Positions 6,949 to 17,009 are shown, counted from the first letter of the stretch. The stretch is 64,000 nucleotides of DNA from a bacterium 1XD21-13 (GCA_009917555.1 QZDX01000005.1:124001-188000); one strand, 5' to 3'. Notes: generated by a model from the sequence alone, not told the origin. Translations and numbers: made by a program.

Positions 6949-9027
6949 ATGGTAGAGGCGAAGCGGAAGCAGAAGATTTTAATAGCTGATGATTCGGAGA
7001 TGAATCGTTCTATTCTGGCAGATATGCTGGAGGATGAATATGAGATTATGGAGGTGGAGAACGGGGTTCAGGCCGTGGCGGCCATTGACAAGTACGGCGT
7101 GGATCTGTCCTTACTGCTCCTTGATATTGTGATGCCGGAGATGGACGGCTTCGGTGTGCTGAAGGTGATGAATGATCACAAGTGGATTGAGGATCTTCCG
7201 GTGATCATGATCTCTGCGGAGAACAGCCCTGCCTATATTGACCGGGCCTACGAGATGGGAGCTACGGATTTTATTGTTCGGCCCTTTAATGAGATGGTGG
7301 TCCGCCGGAGGGTAGTGAATACCATTCTTTTGTACGCCAAGCAGAAGAAGCTCATGGGCATGGTTGCGGATCAGATCTATGAAAAAGAGCAGAGTAGCAA
7401 TATGATGATCGATATTTTAAGTCATATTGTAGAATTCCGAAATGGGGAGAGCGGCTGGCATGTGCGCCATGTGCATACCCTCACGGAGCTGCTTCTGGAG
7501 CATCTGATTCAGAAGACGGATCGGTACGAGATCTCTCAGAAGGATATTTCCACCATCAGCATGGCCTCTGCTCTTCATGATATTGGAAAGATTGCTATAG
7601 ATGAGAAGATTCTCAATAAGCCGGGAAGGTTCACAGATGAGGAGTTTACCATCATGAAGACCCACTCTGCCATCGGTGGGGATCTTCTTCGGGATCTGCC
7701 TCTCTACCAGGATGAGCCTCTGGTAAAGCGGGCCTATGAGATCTGCCGGTGGCACCATGAACGGTACGACGGACGGGGATATCCCGACGGCCTTAAGGGA
7801 GACGAGATTCCCATTTCCGCTCAGATTGTGGCTCTTGCGGATGTGTATGACGCCCTGACCAGCGAGCGGTGCTACAAGAAGGCCATTCCCCATGAGGAAG
7901 CGGTGCAAATGATTCTTGACGGACAATGCGGCACCTTCAATCCTCTTCTCATGGAATGTCTGACAGATATTGCGGATCAGCTTCCCACGGAGCTCAAGCA
8001 GGGAATTCCGGAGGAGAGCAATAGGCGGAGCTTTTACAATGCGGCCCAGGAGATACTGCACCACACGGAGCTCACTGCCTCGGAGCGGACCTTGCAGCTT
8101 CTGGAGAAGGAGCGTGAGAAGTACAGCTTTTTTGCCGCCATGTCCAAAGAGATTCAGTTTGAGTACAATGTGTCCCCATGTATTCTCACTCTGACTCCCT
8201 GGAGTGCTCAAAAGCTCTCCACCAATGAGATCCTGGTGGAGCCTAGGAAGAGTGACAGTGTGAAGGAGATTTTGGGACTGGACAACTGGCAGGTGTTGTC
8301 CCAGAAGCTTCGGGCTACCAGCCGGGAGAATCCGGTCATTACCCATGACTGTAAGATTTCCTACCAGGGAGAGCAGCGATGGTCCCGAATCATAGCCCAT
8401 GCCACCTGGAGCCCGGAGGAGCCCCATGAGTATCAGGGAGCCATCGGAAAGGTGATTGATATTCATGATACCCGCCTGAAGCTGGATGTGCTGGAGCAGC
8501 TTGCTACCCATGACCGGATGACCGGACTTCTGAACCACGCAAGCGCAAAGGAGCAGATTATCGGCCGGATGGCACAGGAGCCAGAATCAGCCTATGCCCT
8601 TGTGATCTTTGATCTGGATCACTTTAAAATGGCAAATGATACCTACGGGCATATTTTTGGCGATGAGGTTTTGAAGCATACGGCGGAGAAGCTTCGCCAG
8701 AGCATCCGTGGGGTGGATATTGCGGCCCGTGTGGGCGGAGATGAGTTCCTCCTGTTTTTGGAGTATCGAGAGGAGCTGCAGCCTATTATCGAGCGTATAT
8801 TCCACGCCCTTACAGGACGGTATGAGGACTTTGACATTTCCATCAGTATGGGTGTAGCTGAGGCGGAGATGGTGGGGACCGATTACGAGACGCTGTTCCA
8901 CTGTGCAGATCAGGCACTTTACACGGTGAAGCGCTCCGGAAGGGGACATTACCGTTTTTATGACGATACTATGGATAAGATGCTTTCTGTGATCTCGCCC
9001 ATTGACGAGGGGAATGAAGAAGCCTGA
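6949..9027 (+). CDS. Response regulator with HD-GYP and GGDEF domains
   Basis: A 692-residue c-di-GMP turnover protein. Order: receiver (residues 8-125, phospho-acceptor Asp59 in LLLLDIVMPEMDG), HD-GYP phosphodiesterase (about 155-345; His210-Asp211 in ALHDIGK, then HHERYDGRGYP), a linker region that may be PAS-like (about 380-520), and a GGDEF cyclase (intact GGDEF at 596-600, preceded by an RGVD inhibitory site five residues upstream). Both the hydrolase and the cyclase motifs are intact, so it could make or break c-di-GMP depending on phosphorylation. GAAAGG lies upstream of the ATG. The following gene encodes a hybrid kinase that could feed it. Confidence 0.92.
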   Translation: MVEAKRKQKILIADDSEMNRSILADMLEDEYEIMEVENGVQAVAAIDKYGVDLSLLLLDIVMPEMDGFGVLKVMNDHKWIEDLPVIMISAENSPAYIDRAYEMGATDFIVRPFNEMVVRRRVVNTILLYAKQKKLMGMVADQIYEKEQSSNMMIDILSHIVEFRNGESGWHVRHVHTLTELLLEHLIQKTDRYEISQKDISTISMASALHDIGKIAIDEKILNKPGRFTDEEFTIMKTHSAIGGDLLRDLPLYQDEPLVKRAYEICRWHHERYDGRGYPDGLKGDEIPISAQIVALADVYDALTSERCYKKAIPHEEAVQMILDGQCGTFNPLLMECLTDIADQLPTELKQGIPEESNRRSFYNAAQEILHHTELTASERTLQLLEKEREKYSFFAAMSKEIQFEYNVSPCILTLTPWSAQKLSTNEILVEPRKSDSVKEILGLDNWQVLSQKLRATSRENPVITHDCKISYQGEQRWSRIIAHATWSPEEPHEYQGAIGKVIDIHDTRLKLDVLEQLATHDRMTGLLNHASAKEQIIGRMAQEPESAYALVIFDLDHFKMANDTYGHIFGDEVLKHTAEKLRQSIRGVDIAARVGGDEFLLFLEYREELQPIIERIFHALTGRYEDFDISISMGVAEAEMVGTDYETLFHCADQALYTVKRSGRGHYRFYDDTMDKMLSVISPIDEGNEEA

Positions 9028-9098
9028 GGCTGATATAGGGAGGATTATGGAAAAAGGGATAAAGCCGGTTGAAGAAGACACGGACGGAGGTGTTCATT

Positions 9099-11672
9099 TT
9101 GCAGAAATCTAGAGTAAAGAGCAAAACAACCCGACTGCTGTTGGGCGGATTGATTGGAATGTGCATTCTGTGTGTGTGCGTGTTTTCCTATTTGACAATC
9201 TATATTGGGCAGAGCAGTACGGAAACCATCAATGAGGTGGGGACCATCTATATGCAGGGGCTGAATGAGCGTATTGCCCAGCATTTTAAGACTACCATTG
9301 AGTATCAGCTTTCTCATTTGACGAAGGTGATTCAGGAGGTGCCTCCAAAATCAGGCCAGGATCAGGGAGAGCTTCAAAGAGAGCTTGAGGAGAGCGCCCT
9401 GAGCAACGGCCTGGAGTATTTGGGCTTTTATTCTCAGGAGGGAGTCTTTCATACAATTTACGGAGGAATGGTGGCTGTGACGGACCCGGAGCCTTTTTTG
9501 AATTCCCTAAAGCAGGGAAAGCAAAAGGCGGCAGTGGGAAGCAATGAGGCCGGAGATCGGATTTTGCTTTTAGGCATTTATGCGGACTATCCTATGGAGG
9601 ACGGGAGTAAGAGCCTGGGGCTAGTGGCTGGAGTTTCCATTGATTATATCGAGGATATTCTAGGGCTTGATGAGACCAATGCTCTGGTGGATTCCCACAT
9701 TATCCGCAAGGACGGCACCTTTGTGATCCGAAGCAAGGATGCCTACCGGGAGAATTATTTTGAGCGTGTCCGCCATGCCCTGTCCGGACAGGATCAGGAC
9801 ACGGATCGGTTTATCCAGGAGCTTAAGGAGGCTATGGGGGAGGGGAAGGAGTATTCCTCTGTGCTTACCATGGGGGAGGCCCGCAGCCACCTCTATTGCA
9901 GCCGGCTCCCCTATACGGAGTGGTATTTGGTGACGGAGCTTCCCTATGGAGAGCTTGACCAGGCAGTGAATGATATGAGTGGTAAGTGGATGGTTCGGGC
10001 TTTGGGAAGCTGTGCGGCCCTGCTTCTGGTCCTTTTGGTGATCTTTGCGGAGTATTTGCGGGAAAGCAATCAGAGGATTCGGGAGCTTCAGCAGGCCCAC
10101 AGGGAGGCGGAGCATGCAAACCAGGCCAAGAGTGAATTCCTTTCCAGTATGAGCCATGATATCCGCACGCCTATGAATGCCATTGTGGGAATGACGGCCA
10201 TTGCCACGGCCAATATTGACAATAAGCCCCAGGTTCAGAACTGCCTGCGCAAGATCAGCTTGTCCAGCCGGCATCTTTTGGGGCTCGTGAATGATGTTCT
10301 GGATATGTCCAAGATCGAGAGTGGCAAGATGACGCTGAATACGGAGCTTGTGTCTCTGCGGGAGGTTATGGACAGTATTGTGTGCATTGTACAGCCCCAG
10401 GTGAAGGCGAAGCGGCAGCAGTTTGATGTGTTTATCCATGACATTGAGGTGGAAAATGTCTACTGCGACGGCGTGCGGTTTAACCAGATTCTTTTGAATC
10501 TTCTGTCCAATGCAGTGAAGTTTACCCCGGAAGAGGGCACCATCCATGTGTCCATGTATCAGGAGCTCCTTCCGGAGCGGGATACCCATGTGCGGATTCA
10601 CCTGGAGGTGAGGGATACGGGTATCGGAATGAGCGAGGAGTATCAGAAGCAGATTTTCGAATCCTTTTCCAGGGAGGACAGCGCCCGTGTTCACCGGACG
10701 GAGGGAAGCGGTCTTGGAATGGCTATCACCAAGTATATTGTAGATACCATGGGCGGTACCATCCGGGTGGAGAGCGAGAAGGGCAAGGGAAGTGCCTTCT
10801 TTGTAACACTGGAGCTGGAGAAGGCGCCAGTGGAAGAGGTTGACATGGTGCTTCCAAGCTGGAAGATGCTTATGGTGGATGATGACAAGCAGCTCTGTGA
10901 GAGCACAGTGGAGGCATTGAAGGAGATTGGTGTACAGGCAGAGTGGACCTATGACGGGGAAACGGCCGTGCGCCTCATTGACGAGCATTTCCAGCGGGGA
11001 GATGATTATCAGATTATCCTTCTGGATTGGAAGCTGCCGGGAATGGATGGAATTGAGACGGCTAAGGAGATCCGGAGGAATCAGGGGGATAATATTCCGA
11101 TTCTGCTGATTTCTGCCTATGACTGGAGCGATATTGAGGACAAGGCCAGGGAAGCGGGGATCAATGGGTTTATCTCGAAGCCTCTGTTTCGGTCTACTCT
11201 TTATTACGGGCTGCGGCAGTATATGGATGAGGTGGAACCGGGAGAGAAAAAGCCGGAGGAGAGCGGTGAGCCCAGGGAGGTGAAGGAGGACTTTACCGGG
11301 CGGAAGGTACTTCTGGCGGAGGATAATGATCTGAACTGGGAGATTGCGGAGGCATTGCTGTCGGATCTTGGCATGGAGCTTGACTGGGCGGAGAATGGGC
11401 AGATCTGTGTGGAGATGTTCGAGAAGTCGGCGATCGGGTATTATGATGCGGTGCTGATGGATATTCGGATGCCGGTGATGACGGGCTATGAGGCGGCTAA
11501 GGCGATTCGGGCTCTTTCAAGGGAGGATGCGGATGTTCCGATTATCGCTATGACGGCGGATGCTTTTTCGGAGGATATACAGAGGTGTCTCGAGTGTGGG
11601 ATGAATGCGCATATTGCTAAGCCTATTGATATTAAGGAGGTGGCGCGGCAGCTTAGGAAGTTTATGAAGTAG
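9099..11672 (+). CDS. Membrane hybrid histidine kinase with two receiver domains
   Basis: An 857-residue sensor kinase. An N-terminal membrane helix ([18 protein letters not shown]) and a second one near residues 295-320 flank an extracellular sensor, probably of the Cache type. HisKA follows (His353 in [10 protein letters not shown]), then HATPase_c ([22 protein letters not shown]), then two receivers ([12 protein letters not shown] and [12 protein letters not shown]). The TTG at 9099 is chosen because GGAGGT lies about 7 bases before it; an in-frame TTG at 9069 has no such site. It follows the REC/HD-GYP/GGDEF gene by 71 bases, suggesting one phosphorelay. The ligand is not predictable. Confidence 0.9.
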   Translation: MQKSRVKSKTTRLLLGGLIGMCILCVCVFSYLTIYIGQSSTETINEVGTIYMQGLNERIAQHFKTTIEYQLSHLTKVIQEVPPKSGQDQGELQRELEESALSNGLEYLGFYSQEGVFHTIYGGMVAVTDPEPFLNSLKQGKQKAAVGSNEAGDRILLLGIYADYPMEDGSKSLGLVAGVSIDYIEDILGLDETNALVDSHIIRKDGTFVIRSKDAYRENYFERVRHALSGQDQDTDRFIQELKEAMGEGKEYSSVLTMGEARSHLYCSRLPYTEWYLVTELPYGELDQAVNDMSGKWMVRALGSCAALLLVLLVIFAEYLRESNQRIRELQQAHREAEHANQAKSEFLSSMSHDIRTPMNAIVGMTAIATANIDNKPQVQNCLRKISLSSRHLLGLVNDVLDMSKIESGKMTLNTELVSLREVMDSIVCIVQPQVKAKRQQFDVFIHDIEVENVYCDGVRFNQILLNLLSNAVKFTPEEGTIHVSMYQELLPERDTHVRIHLEVRDTGIGMSEEYQKQIFESFSREDSARVHRTEGSGLGMAITKYIVDTMGGTIRVESEKGKGSAFFVTLELEKAPVEEVDMVLPSWKMLMVDDDKQLCESTVEALKEIGVQAEWTYDGETAVRLIDEHFQRGDDYQIILLDWKLPGMDGIETAKEIRRNQGDNIPILLISAYDWSDIEDKAREAGINGFISKPLFRSTLYYGLRQYMDEVEPGEKKPEESGEPREVKEDFTGRKVLLAEDNDLNWEIAEALLSDLGMELDWAENGQICVEMFEKSAIGYYDAVLMDIRMPVMTGYEAAKAIRALSREDADVPIIAMTADAFSEDIQRCLECGMNAHIAKPIDIKEVARQLRKFMK

Positions 11673-11678
11673 ACGGAC

Positions 11679-11897
11679 GGGACAGCCGAAGAAGGAGCCC
11701 TCAGACATTTCCATATCCTGTGTCCGGACGGTTGGCGTACACGCTGTCTGCTCTTGTCGGACTAACGTTTTTATATTTTGACAGGCTGCGCCTGTTGAAT
11801 GCTTTGAACGTTAGTTCGCCAATTTCAGACAGCGTGTTCGCCAACAGCCGGACACTGGATATCGGAAAAGCCTGAGGGCTCCTTCTTCGGCTGTCCC
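11679..11897. repeat. 219-bp giant palindromic element
   Basis: The terminal 26 bases (11679-11704) are a perfect inverted copy of 11872-11897. The similarity continues inward through about 95 bases per arm with a few mismatches and indels (both arms carry TGTCCGG, ACGCTGTCTG and ACTAACGTT in inverted order). The centre GACAGGCTGCGCCTGTT is itself a palindrome. No coding sequence or direct target duplication is visible at the edges. It could be a miniature transposable element or a very long structured RNA between the kinase gene and the convergent PilZ gene. Confidence 0.85.
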
Positions 11898-11933
11898 TGA
11901 TCTTGGGGGTGGAAGGGTGAAGATGTTAAAAAG

Positions 11934-12027
11934 GGCAGGCGGAAAATGTTATTTTTATACGGTATATAGGATGATGTTTTGGTATCAATCGCTATATGGT
12001 GTATGGGGAATTCATTTTCCGACTGCC
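11934..12027. repeat. Second long imperfect palindrome, terminator-like on the plus strand
   Basis: GGCAGGCGGAAAATG at 11934-11948 is inverted at 12013-12027 with one mismatch. The interior shows further pairing (ATACGGTATATAG against CTATATGGTGTAT, about 10 of 13). T-rich sequence follows the right arm, so it may terminate transcription coming from the kinase gene. Together with the 219-bp palindrome it fills the 390-base gap between kinase and PilZ genes. Confidence 0.6.
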
Positions 12028-12063
12028 TCTTTTATGGTTTTGATATAAGGTTTTGTTTTGGGT

Positions 12064-12699
12064 TTAGCGTCTGCCCTGGCGTTCTTTGCGGAAGATGTAG
12101 TTTCGGAGGACGGCTTCGGTCTGGGGCTTCATTTCGATGAATTGGCAGCCGTGGCCGTAGTGGGGCTTGCCGTCTCTCTCGTTTACGGCTTCGAAGCGCA
12201 GAACTCTTGCAGCCAGCAGGAGGGGCTTGGATGCGCCGTGGAGCTGGAATTGGACGACGGAGCCTTCGGGCAGGCAGTACTCGCATATGAAGTAGATGCC
12301 GCCGGCGCTGATGTCGCGGGATATGGCTTTGATCCGCTCGGGGATGCCTACGGCAGTGCTTGGTATGTAGGTGCAGAAGAGATCCAGGTTTGTTTCTAGA
12401 TAGATTTTTAGATCTTGTCTGCGTTGGGTGGTTTCTAGTACCTCCATAATCTGACAGGGCACGGATATGCGCTCGTCGGAGATGGGCTGGACCTCGCCTA
12501 TGCTGCAATGGCAGCGCAGCAGGCCGGAAATGGAATCATAGAAGACGATGGTATAATACTGTGCTGCTTCCAGGATAACGTCGCCAGGAATGGACAGCCA
12601 GAGTTCATCGGCCATATCACGAAATACTTCGGCTTCACAGATCGCTTCGTTTGCCAGGGTATAGATTTCTGCTTTTTTGCATTTTTTTAGAACGTCCAT
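12064..12699 (-). CDS. PilZ domain protein (putative c-di-GMP receptor)
   Basis: A 211-residue cytoplasmic protein on the minus strand. The C-terminal half is a PilZ domain with the c-di-GMP signature: an arginine pair in QRRQDLKI and, downstream, RDISAGGIYF (D-x-S-x-x-G). The N-terminal half resembles the YcgR-N-like flagellar brake region, but this is less certain. It probably reads the c-di-GMP made or degraded by the neighbouring GGDEF/HD-GYP proteins and acts on motility. A consensus-like promoter lies just upstream (12748-12776, minus strand). Confidence 0.87.
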   Translation of the reverse strand: MDVLKKCKKAEIYTLANEAICEAEVFRDMADELWLSIPGDVILEAAQYYTIVFYDSISGLLRCHCSIGEVQPISDERISVPCQIMEVLETTQRRQDLKIYLETNLDLFCTYIPSTAVGIPERIKAISRDISAGGIYFICEYCLPEGSVVQFQLHGASKPLLLAARVLRFEAVNERDGKPHYGHGCQFIEMKPQTEAVLRNYIFRKERQGRR

Positions 12700-12747
12700 G
12701 ATGAGGGGCTACCTCGCTTTCTGCTGTATTTTACAGTCTTTTTTTTT

Positions 12748-12776
12748 AGTATAGCAGAAAAGTGCGGTTGGGGCAA
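12748..12776 (-). promoter_or_regulatory. Sigma-A type promoter for the PilZ gene
   Basis: On the minus strand TTGCCC (12771-12776) and TATACT (12748-12753) are separated by 17 bases. The transcript would start about 40 bases before the PilZ start codon. Confidence 0.6.
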
Positions 12777-12791
12777 TGAAAAAAATGGTTG

Positions 12792-14432
12792 TTAATTATC
12801 CTCCTCCGCTCCAGCAGCCTTGCTGTACACGGTACGCTTTCTGGCCATTGCGTCGCTCTCCAGGTACTCGTCGTAGGTGGTGATCTTGTCGATCATAGTA
12901 CCATTGGGGAGGAGCTCAATGATCCGGTTGGCTGTAGTCTGGACGATCTGGTGGTCACGGGAGGAGAACAGCAGTACACCCGGGAACTTGATGAGGCCAT
13001 TGTTCAGGGCGGTGATGGATTCCATATCCAGGTGGTCTGTGGGCTCATCCAGGATGAGAATGTTGGCACCGGAGATCATCAGCTTGGACAGCATACAGCG
13101 GACCTTTTCGCCTCCGGAAAGCACCCGGACCTTTTTCACGCCGTCTTCTCCGGCGAAAAGCATACGGCCTAAGAAGCCTCGCACATAGGTCACATCCTTG
13201 ATCTCGGAATACTGGGTCAGCCAGTCCACAATGATGTCGTCGTTGTCAAATTCCTTGGAATTATCCTTTGGAAAATATGCCTGGCTGGTGGTAACACCCC
13301 ACTTGTAGGTTCCCTCGTCAGGCTCCATTTCCCCGGCCAGAATCTGAAAGAGGGTGGTCTTGGCAAATTCATTGCTTCCCACAAAGGCTACCTTGTCATC
13401 GTGGCCTAAGATAAAGGAAATGTTATCTAAGACCTTCACGCCGTCGATGGTCTTGGAAATACCTTCCACCGTCAGGACCTCATTTCCGATCTCACGGTTG
13501 GGGCGGAAATCAATGTAGGGATATTTCCGGCTGGAGGGCTTGATCTCGTCCAGCTCGATTTTTTCCAGGGCGCGCTTTCTGGAGGTTGCCTGCTTGGATT
13601 TGGAGGCATTGGCGCTGAACCGGGAGATAAACTCCTGCAGCTCCTTGATCTTCTCCTCCTTTTTCTTGTTGGCCTCCTTCATCTGGCGGATGAGAAGCTG
13701 GCTGGATTCATACCAGAAATCGTAGTTGCCGGCGTAGAGCTGAATCTTGCCGTAGTCAATGTCCGCCGTATGGGTGCAAACCTTATTGAGAAAATAGCGG
13801 TCATGGGAGACCACAATCACAGTGTTGTTGAAATTGATCAGGAATTCCTCCAGCCAGGCAATGGCGTCCAAATCCAGGTGGTTGGTGGGCTCGTCAAGGA
13901 GCAGAATATCCGGTGAACCAAAGAGGGCTTGGGCAAGAAGAACCTTAACCTTCTGGGCGCCCGGCATATCCTTCATCAGTGTATAGTGATGCTCCGTTTC
14001 AATGCCTAGGCCGTTTAACAGGGACGCAGCGTCAGCCTCCGCCTCCCAGCCGTTCATATCCGCAAATTCCGCCTCCAGCTCGCTGGCCCGGATGCCGTCC
14101 TCGTCGGTGAACTCCTCCTTGGCGTAGATGGCGTCCTTTTCCTTTGCGATCTCATACAATCTGGCATTGCCCATGATGACAGTGTCCATAACAGGGAGAT
14201 CATCATATTGGAAATGATCCTGCTTTAGGAAGGAGAGACGCTGACCAGGGGTGATGGCGATCTCCCCGCTGGTGGATTCCAGCTCTCCGGTGAGTATTTT
14301 TAGGAATGTAGACTTGCCTGCGCCGTTGGCCCCAATGAGGCCGTAGCAGTTGCCCTCGGTGAATTTGATGTTGACATCCTCAAAGAGTGCCTTCTTTCCG
14401 ATTCTAAGTGTTACGTTTATTGCCTGTATCAT
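12792..14432 (-). CDS. ABC-F family ATPase (YkpA/YbiT type)
   Basis: A 546-residue soluble protein with two ABC ATPase domains and no membrane segments, the hallmark of ABC-F translation factors that act at the ribosome E site. The first domain has GANGAGKSTFLK, signature GAQKVKVLLAQAL and LLLDEPTNHLDLD. The inter-domain linker is rich in charged residues (KEANKKKEEKIKELQEF). The second domain has a variant P-loop, GSNEFAKTTLF, LSGGEKVR and LILDEPTDHLD. The altered second P-loop is shared by this subfamily as I recall it, so it may be normal rather than a defect. It is probably a housekeeping paralogue, although some ABC-F proteins give antibiotic protection. Confidence 0.92.
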   Translation of the reverse strand: MIQAINVTLRIGKKALFEDVNIKFTEGNCYGLIGANGAGKSTFLKILTGELESTSGEIAITPGQRLSFLKQDHFQYDDLPVMDTVIMGNARLYEIAKEKDAIYAKEEFTDEDGIRASELEAEFADMNGWEAEADAASLLNGLGIETEHHYTLMKDMPGAQKVKVLLAQALFGSPDILLLDEPTNHLDLDAIAWLEEFLINFNNTVIVVSHDRYFLNKVCTHTADIDYGKIQLYAGNYDFWYESSQLLIRQMKEANKKKEEKIKELQEFISRFSANASKSKQATSRKRALEKIELDEIKPSSRKYPYIDFRPNREIGNEVLTVEGISKTIDGVKVLDNISFILGHDDKVAFVGSNEFAKTTLFQILAGEMEPDEGTYKWGVTTSQAYFPKDNSKEFDNDDIIVDWLTQYSEIKDVTYVRGFLGRMLFAGEDGVKKVRVLSGGEKVRCMLSKLMISGANILILDEPTDHLDMESITALNNGLIKFPGVLLFSSRDHQIVQTTANRIIELLPNGTMIDKITTYDEYLESDAMARKRTVYSKAAGAEEDN

Positions 14433-14481
14433 GCTTCATCCTCTTATTTTCTAGATTATTGTGGGGTTTGTCACTTTTATT

Positions 14482-14509
14482 ATTATACATAAAATGGAGG
14501 GAATTTCAA
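14482..14509 (-). promoter_or_regulatory. Promoter for the ABC-F gene
   Basis: On the minus strand TTGAAA (14504-14509) and TATAAT (14482-14487) are separated by 16 bases, about 50 bases before the ABC-F start codon. The rest of the 232-base gap to 14666 shows no clear gene. Confidence 0.7.
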
Positions 14510-14665
14510 CGAAAATATGGAAGATAGGCAGGAATTATGTTATGATTTATGTGCGGTTTAAAAATTGGGGATTGAATCCTATGCTTTGGCACTGCTGATT
14601 GCAGAATCAATCCAGGTATTGTCGCAAGACGGGACAAGTGCAAGGGTGCTGGGGGAAGAGAGAAA

Positions 14666-16450
14666 ATGAGTGAGCAGAGGCAGTATGATTTCTGCCCCAA
14701 ATGCGGGGCGGTTATGCGCGACGGGATCTGTCCGGGTTGTGGCAGCAGAAAAGGTGGCAGGAAGCGGACAGAGCCAGGAGTTAAGACTTATGCAGAGCAA
14801 AAAATGCGGCAAATGGAACAGAGCTATCAGGAGGAAAAAATACGCCGGATAGGAAAAATGGCTCGAATGGGTCTGATTTTTATGGGATGCAACGGTATTT
14901 TGCTGGCAGCCCTGCTGATTTACGGCCTGGTGGGAAAGGTGGTTTCCCGCAATCTGGAGCAGAGATTCGAATCGGAGGAACAAGAGCAATGGTCGGAGGC
15001 ACCGGCTTTTGGATCGGATACGGAAGAGGGAACGGATAATCTGTTTGATGGCTCGCTGGTGACAGGGGATGGCTATACACAGGGAGAGCTTCTTCTTGGG
15101 GGAAGGGGACTTTATGGCGGCCGTCCGGCTCTTCCAGAGGCATACAGTGATTATATACCGGCACCGGAGGATGAATTCTATCGATATCTGGTGGATGCCT
15201 TTGACTATGAGCTTGGCTATACGGTAAATTGGGATTCCATACAGCTAGCGTCTGATACCTATACAGTTCCTCAGGTAGCTCTAGAGGATGATGAGCTTGC
15301 CGAGCGTATAAATTTGAGAATTCGGGAGATGCTTACCTCCGAGGATATCAGCAGGGAGCAGGCACCTCTAACCACCTTTTATGTAACGTATATGAGTGAG
15401 GATATCCTAAGCATTGTGCTGCAGATTGGAATCTTTTATCCTCCGGTGGAATCTGACGGTATGGAGTACCATTTTCATTACAATGCCCTTAGAACCGTGA
15501 ACCTTGATATGCACACAGGAGAGGAGATACCGAAGGAGGAAATTATGCCCATTTCCTTAGGGCTCTGTGCCCGCTTCTGGGGGCTCTGCGCCTATGAGCA
15601 TCCCACGGACGATGTGCTTGACACCTTTGAGAGTGTGGAATATTTGGCGGAAAAGCTGATGGATTCGGAGAACGCCATTGTATTTTATACGCCGGTAGGG
15701 GTAGAGCTGGGCTTTAATCATGAGGACGGCTGGATTACCGCCACCTTGAACAGAGAACATTCCAAACCTTTTTATCGGTATTTTTTAAATGAACCTGACT
15801 ATGAGCCGAACCCGGAGTATATTCCCTCCCCAAAGGACCCTTACTATCGCCGGCTGGTGAATGCAATACCGGAAGAGTATATGGATCAGGTGGAATTTAT
15901 TGGCAATAGCTACGAGGATGAGACGGGAAGGTATTATTACTATTATCCGCAGCTTAGAGGAAGTGAAATTCCCAACCTGGAGGCAGTGAATGAGCGAATC
16001 AGGGAGATTGCGTGTCCGGTACGGGATCAGGCGTATATTGGGGCATCGGATGGAGTGGAGACGGTTTCCTACGTAACCTATATGGATGATTCACTGATCA
16101 GTATTGTGTCCTGTATGTATACGTATTATTTGAACCAGGAAGGTGTCTGGGAGAATTTGGAGTGGATTTCCTGTGTGACATTTGATCTGACCACAGGACA
16201 GGAGATTCCCAAGAATGAGATTATCCGGCCGGATTTGGAGCTGGCCAAAAGATTTCAGGCCCTGTTAATGGAGCAGGGGGGAAAGAACCCGGATACCTAT
16301 TATCCACTCAACACAAGCCCGGAGGATTTGCTAAAGTATTCCCTGGTGGATATGGAGCGAAATCTAATTTTCTATACGCCTGTTGGAATTGAGGTAGGCT
16401 ATAGTGATATAGATTATTGTATGGTAACGATAAAGGAGAATGAGACATGA
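14666..16450 (+). CDS. Zinc-ribbon membrane protein with duplicated DUF3298/DUF4163-like domain
   Basis: A 594-residue protein. A zinc ribbon lies at the N-terminus (FCPKCGAVMRDGICPGCG), then a basic coiled stretch, then one membrane helix (about residues 68-90). The extracellular part contains two related repeats: each starts with P-x-P-x-D-x-[FY]-Y-R-x-LV, contains YVTYM, and ends with a T-G-[EQ]-E-I-P-K-[EN]-E-I motif. That end motif recalls DUF3298/PdaC-type modules. It overlaps the next gene by four bases and heads a set of four co-directional genes. Function unknown; a cell-surface sensor is plausible. Confidence 0.7.
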   Translation: MSEQRQYDFCPKCGAVMRDGICPGCGSRKGGRKRTEPGVKTYAEQKMRQMEQSYQEEKIRRIGKMARMGLIFMGCNGILLAALLIYGLVGKVVSRNLEQRFESEEQEQWSEAPAFGSDTEEGTDNLFDGSLVTGDGYTQGELLLGGRGLYGGRPALPEAYSDYIPAPEDEFYRYLVDAFDYELGYTVNWDSIQLASDTYTVPQVALEDDELAERINLRIREMLTSEDISREQAPLTTFYVTYMSEDILSIVLQIGIFYPPVESDGMEYHFHYNALRTVNLDMHTGEEIPKEEIMPISLGLCARFWGLCAYEHPTDDVLDTFESVEYLAEKLMDSENAIVFYTPVGVELGFNHEDGWITATLNREHSKPFYRYFLNEPDYEPNPEYIPSPKDPYYRRLVNAIPEEYMDQVEFIGNSYEDETGRYYYYYPQLRGSEIPNLEAVNERIREIACPVRDQAYIGASDGVETVSYVTYMDDSLISIVSCMYTYYLNQEGVWENLEWISCVTFDLTTGQEIPKNEIIRPDLELAKRFQALLMEQGGKNPDTYYPLNTSPEDLLKYSLVDMERNLIFYTPVGIEVGYSDIDYCMVTIKENET

Positions 16451-16980
16451 AAAACGTAAAAATGATTGGACTGGTTGTTGGAATGATGCTGCTGTTTACA
16501 GGGCTTTTCACAGGCTGTAAGGGGAGCAGCACTCAGAAGGAGCCCCCTGTGGAGGACATCTTGAAGGCGGTGCAGGAGGCATACGGGGAGGATTACCTGC
16601 CGGATTCGGATCTGGATGAGGAAATGCTCTCCCAGCTCTTAGGAATCGATACCTCTCTGATGGAATCCTTTGCGGCTCAGATGCCCATGATCAGTGCTCA
16701 CCCAGACCGGGTGGTAATTGCCAAGGCGGCAGAGGGCAAGGGCGATGAGCTGGAGAAGGAGCTTCAGAGGGTGCGCACAGCTCTGGTGGAGGATCAGATG
16801 ATTTATCCCATGAACATTGCAAAGACACAGGCATGTCAGGTAGTGCGCAAGGGAGACTATGTGGCCCTTTTGCTGGTAGGCGCCGTGGATATGCGGGAGG
16901 ATGCTACGGAAGAAGAGCAGCTTTCCTTTGCCAAGGAGGAGGTTCAAAAAGCCGTGGACGCATTTGAGGGCTGCTTCTAG
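16447..16980 (+). CDS. Putative lipoprotein (DUF4358-like)
   Basis: A 177-residue secreted lipoprotein. The signal peptide ends in a lipobox (LFTGC, Cys near residue 24) and is followed by a Ser/Lys-rich tether. The mature part contains a repeated pattern around MISAHPDRVVIAKAAEGK and a C-terminal amphipathic helix, which resembles DUF4358 proteins of Clostridia; the family assignment is from memory and not certain. The start overlaps the stop of the zinc-ribbon gene (ATGA), so the two are coupled. A role with the upstream surface protein is likely but unproven. Confidence 0.65.
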   Translation: MKNVKMIGLVVGMMLLFTGLFTGCKGSSTQKEPPVEDILKAVQEAYGEDYLPDSDLDEEMLSQLLGIDTSLMESFAAQMPMISAHPDRVVIAKAAEGKGDELEKELQRVRTALVEDQMIYPMNIAKTQACQVVRKGDYVALLLVGAVDMREDATEEEQLSFAKEEVQKAVDAFEGCF

Positions 16981-17009
16981 GGGCTGCTTGAGGGAGGAAA
17001 TGAGACAAT

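Noticed and set aside
7417-8538. Long minus-strand open frame (373 codons) inside the REC/HD-GYP/GGDEF gene
   Set aside because: The plus strand encodes three recognised domains without a break; the reverse frame reflects codon bias.
12058-12399. Open frame of 113 codons on the plus strand over the PilZ gene
   Set aside because: It is the antisense shadow of a recognisable PilZ coding region, with no ribosome site or family match.
12792-14432. ABC-F gene as an antibiotic resistance determinant
   Set aside because: The sequence fits the widespread YkpA/YbiT housekeeping type, with the variant second P-loop; nothing points to resistance.
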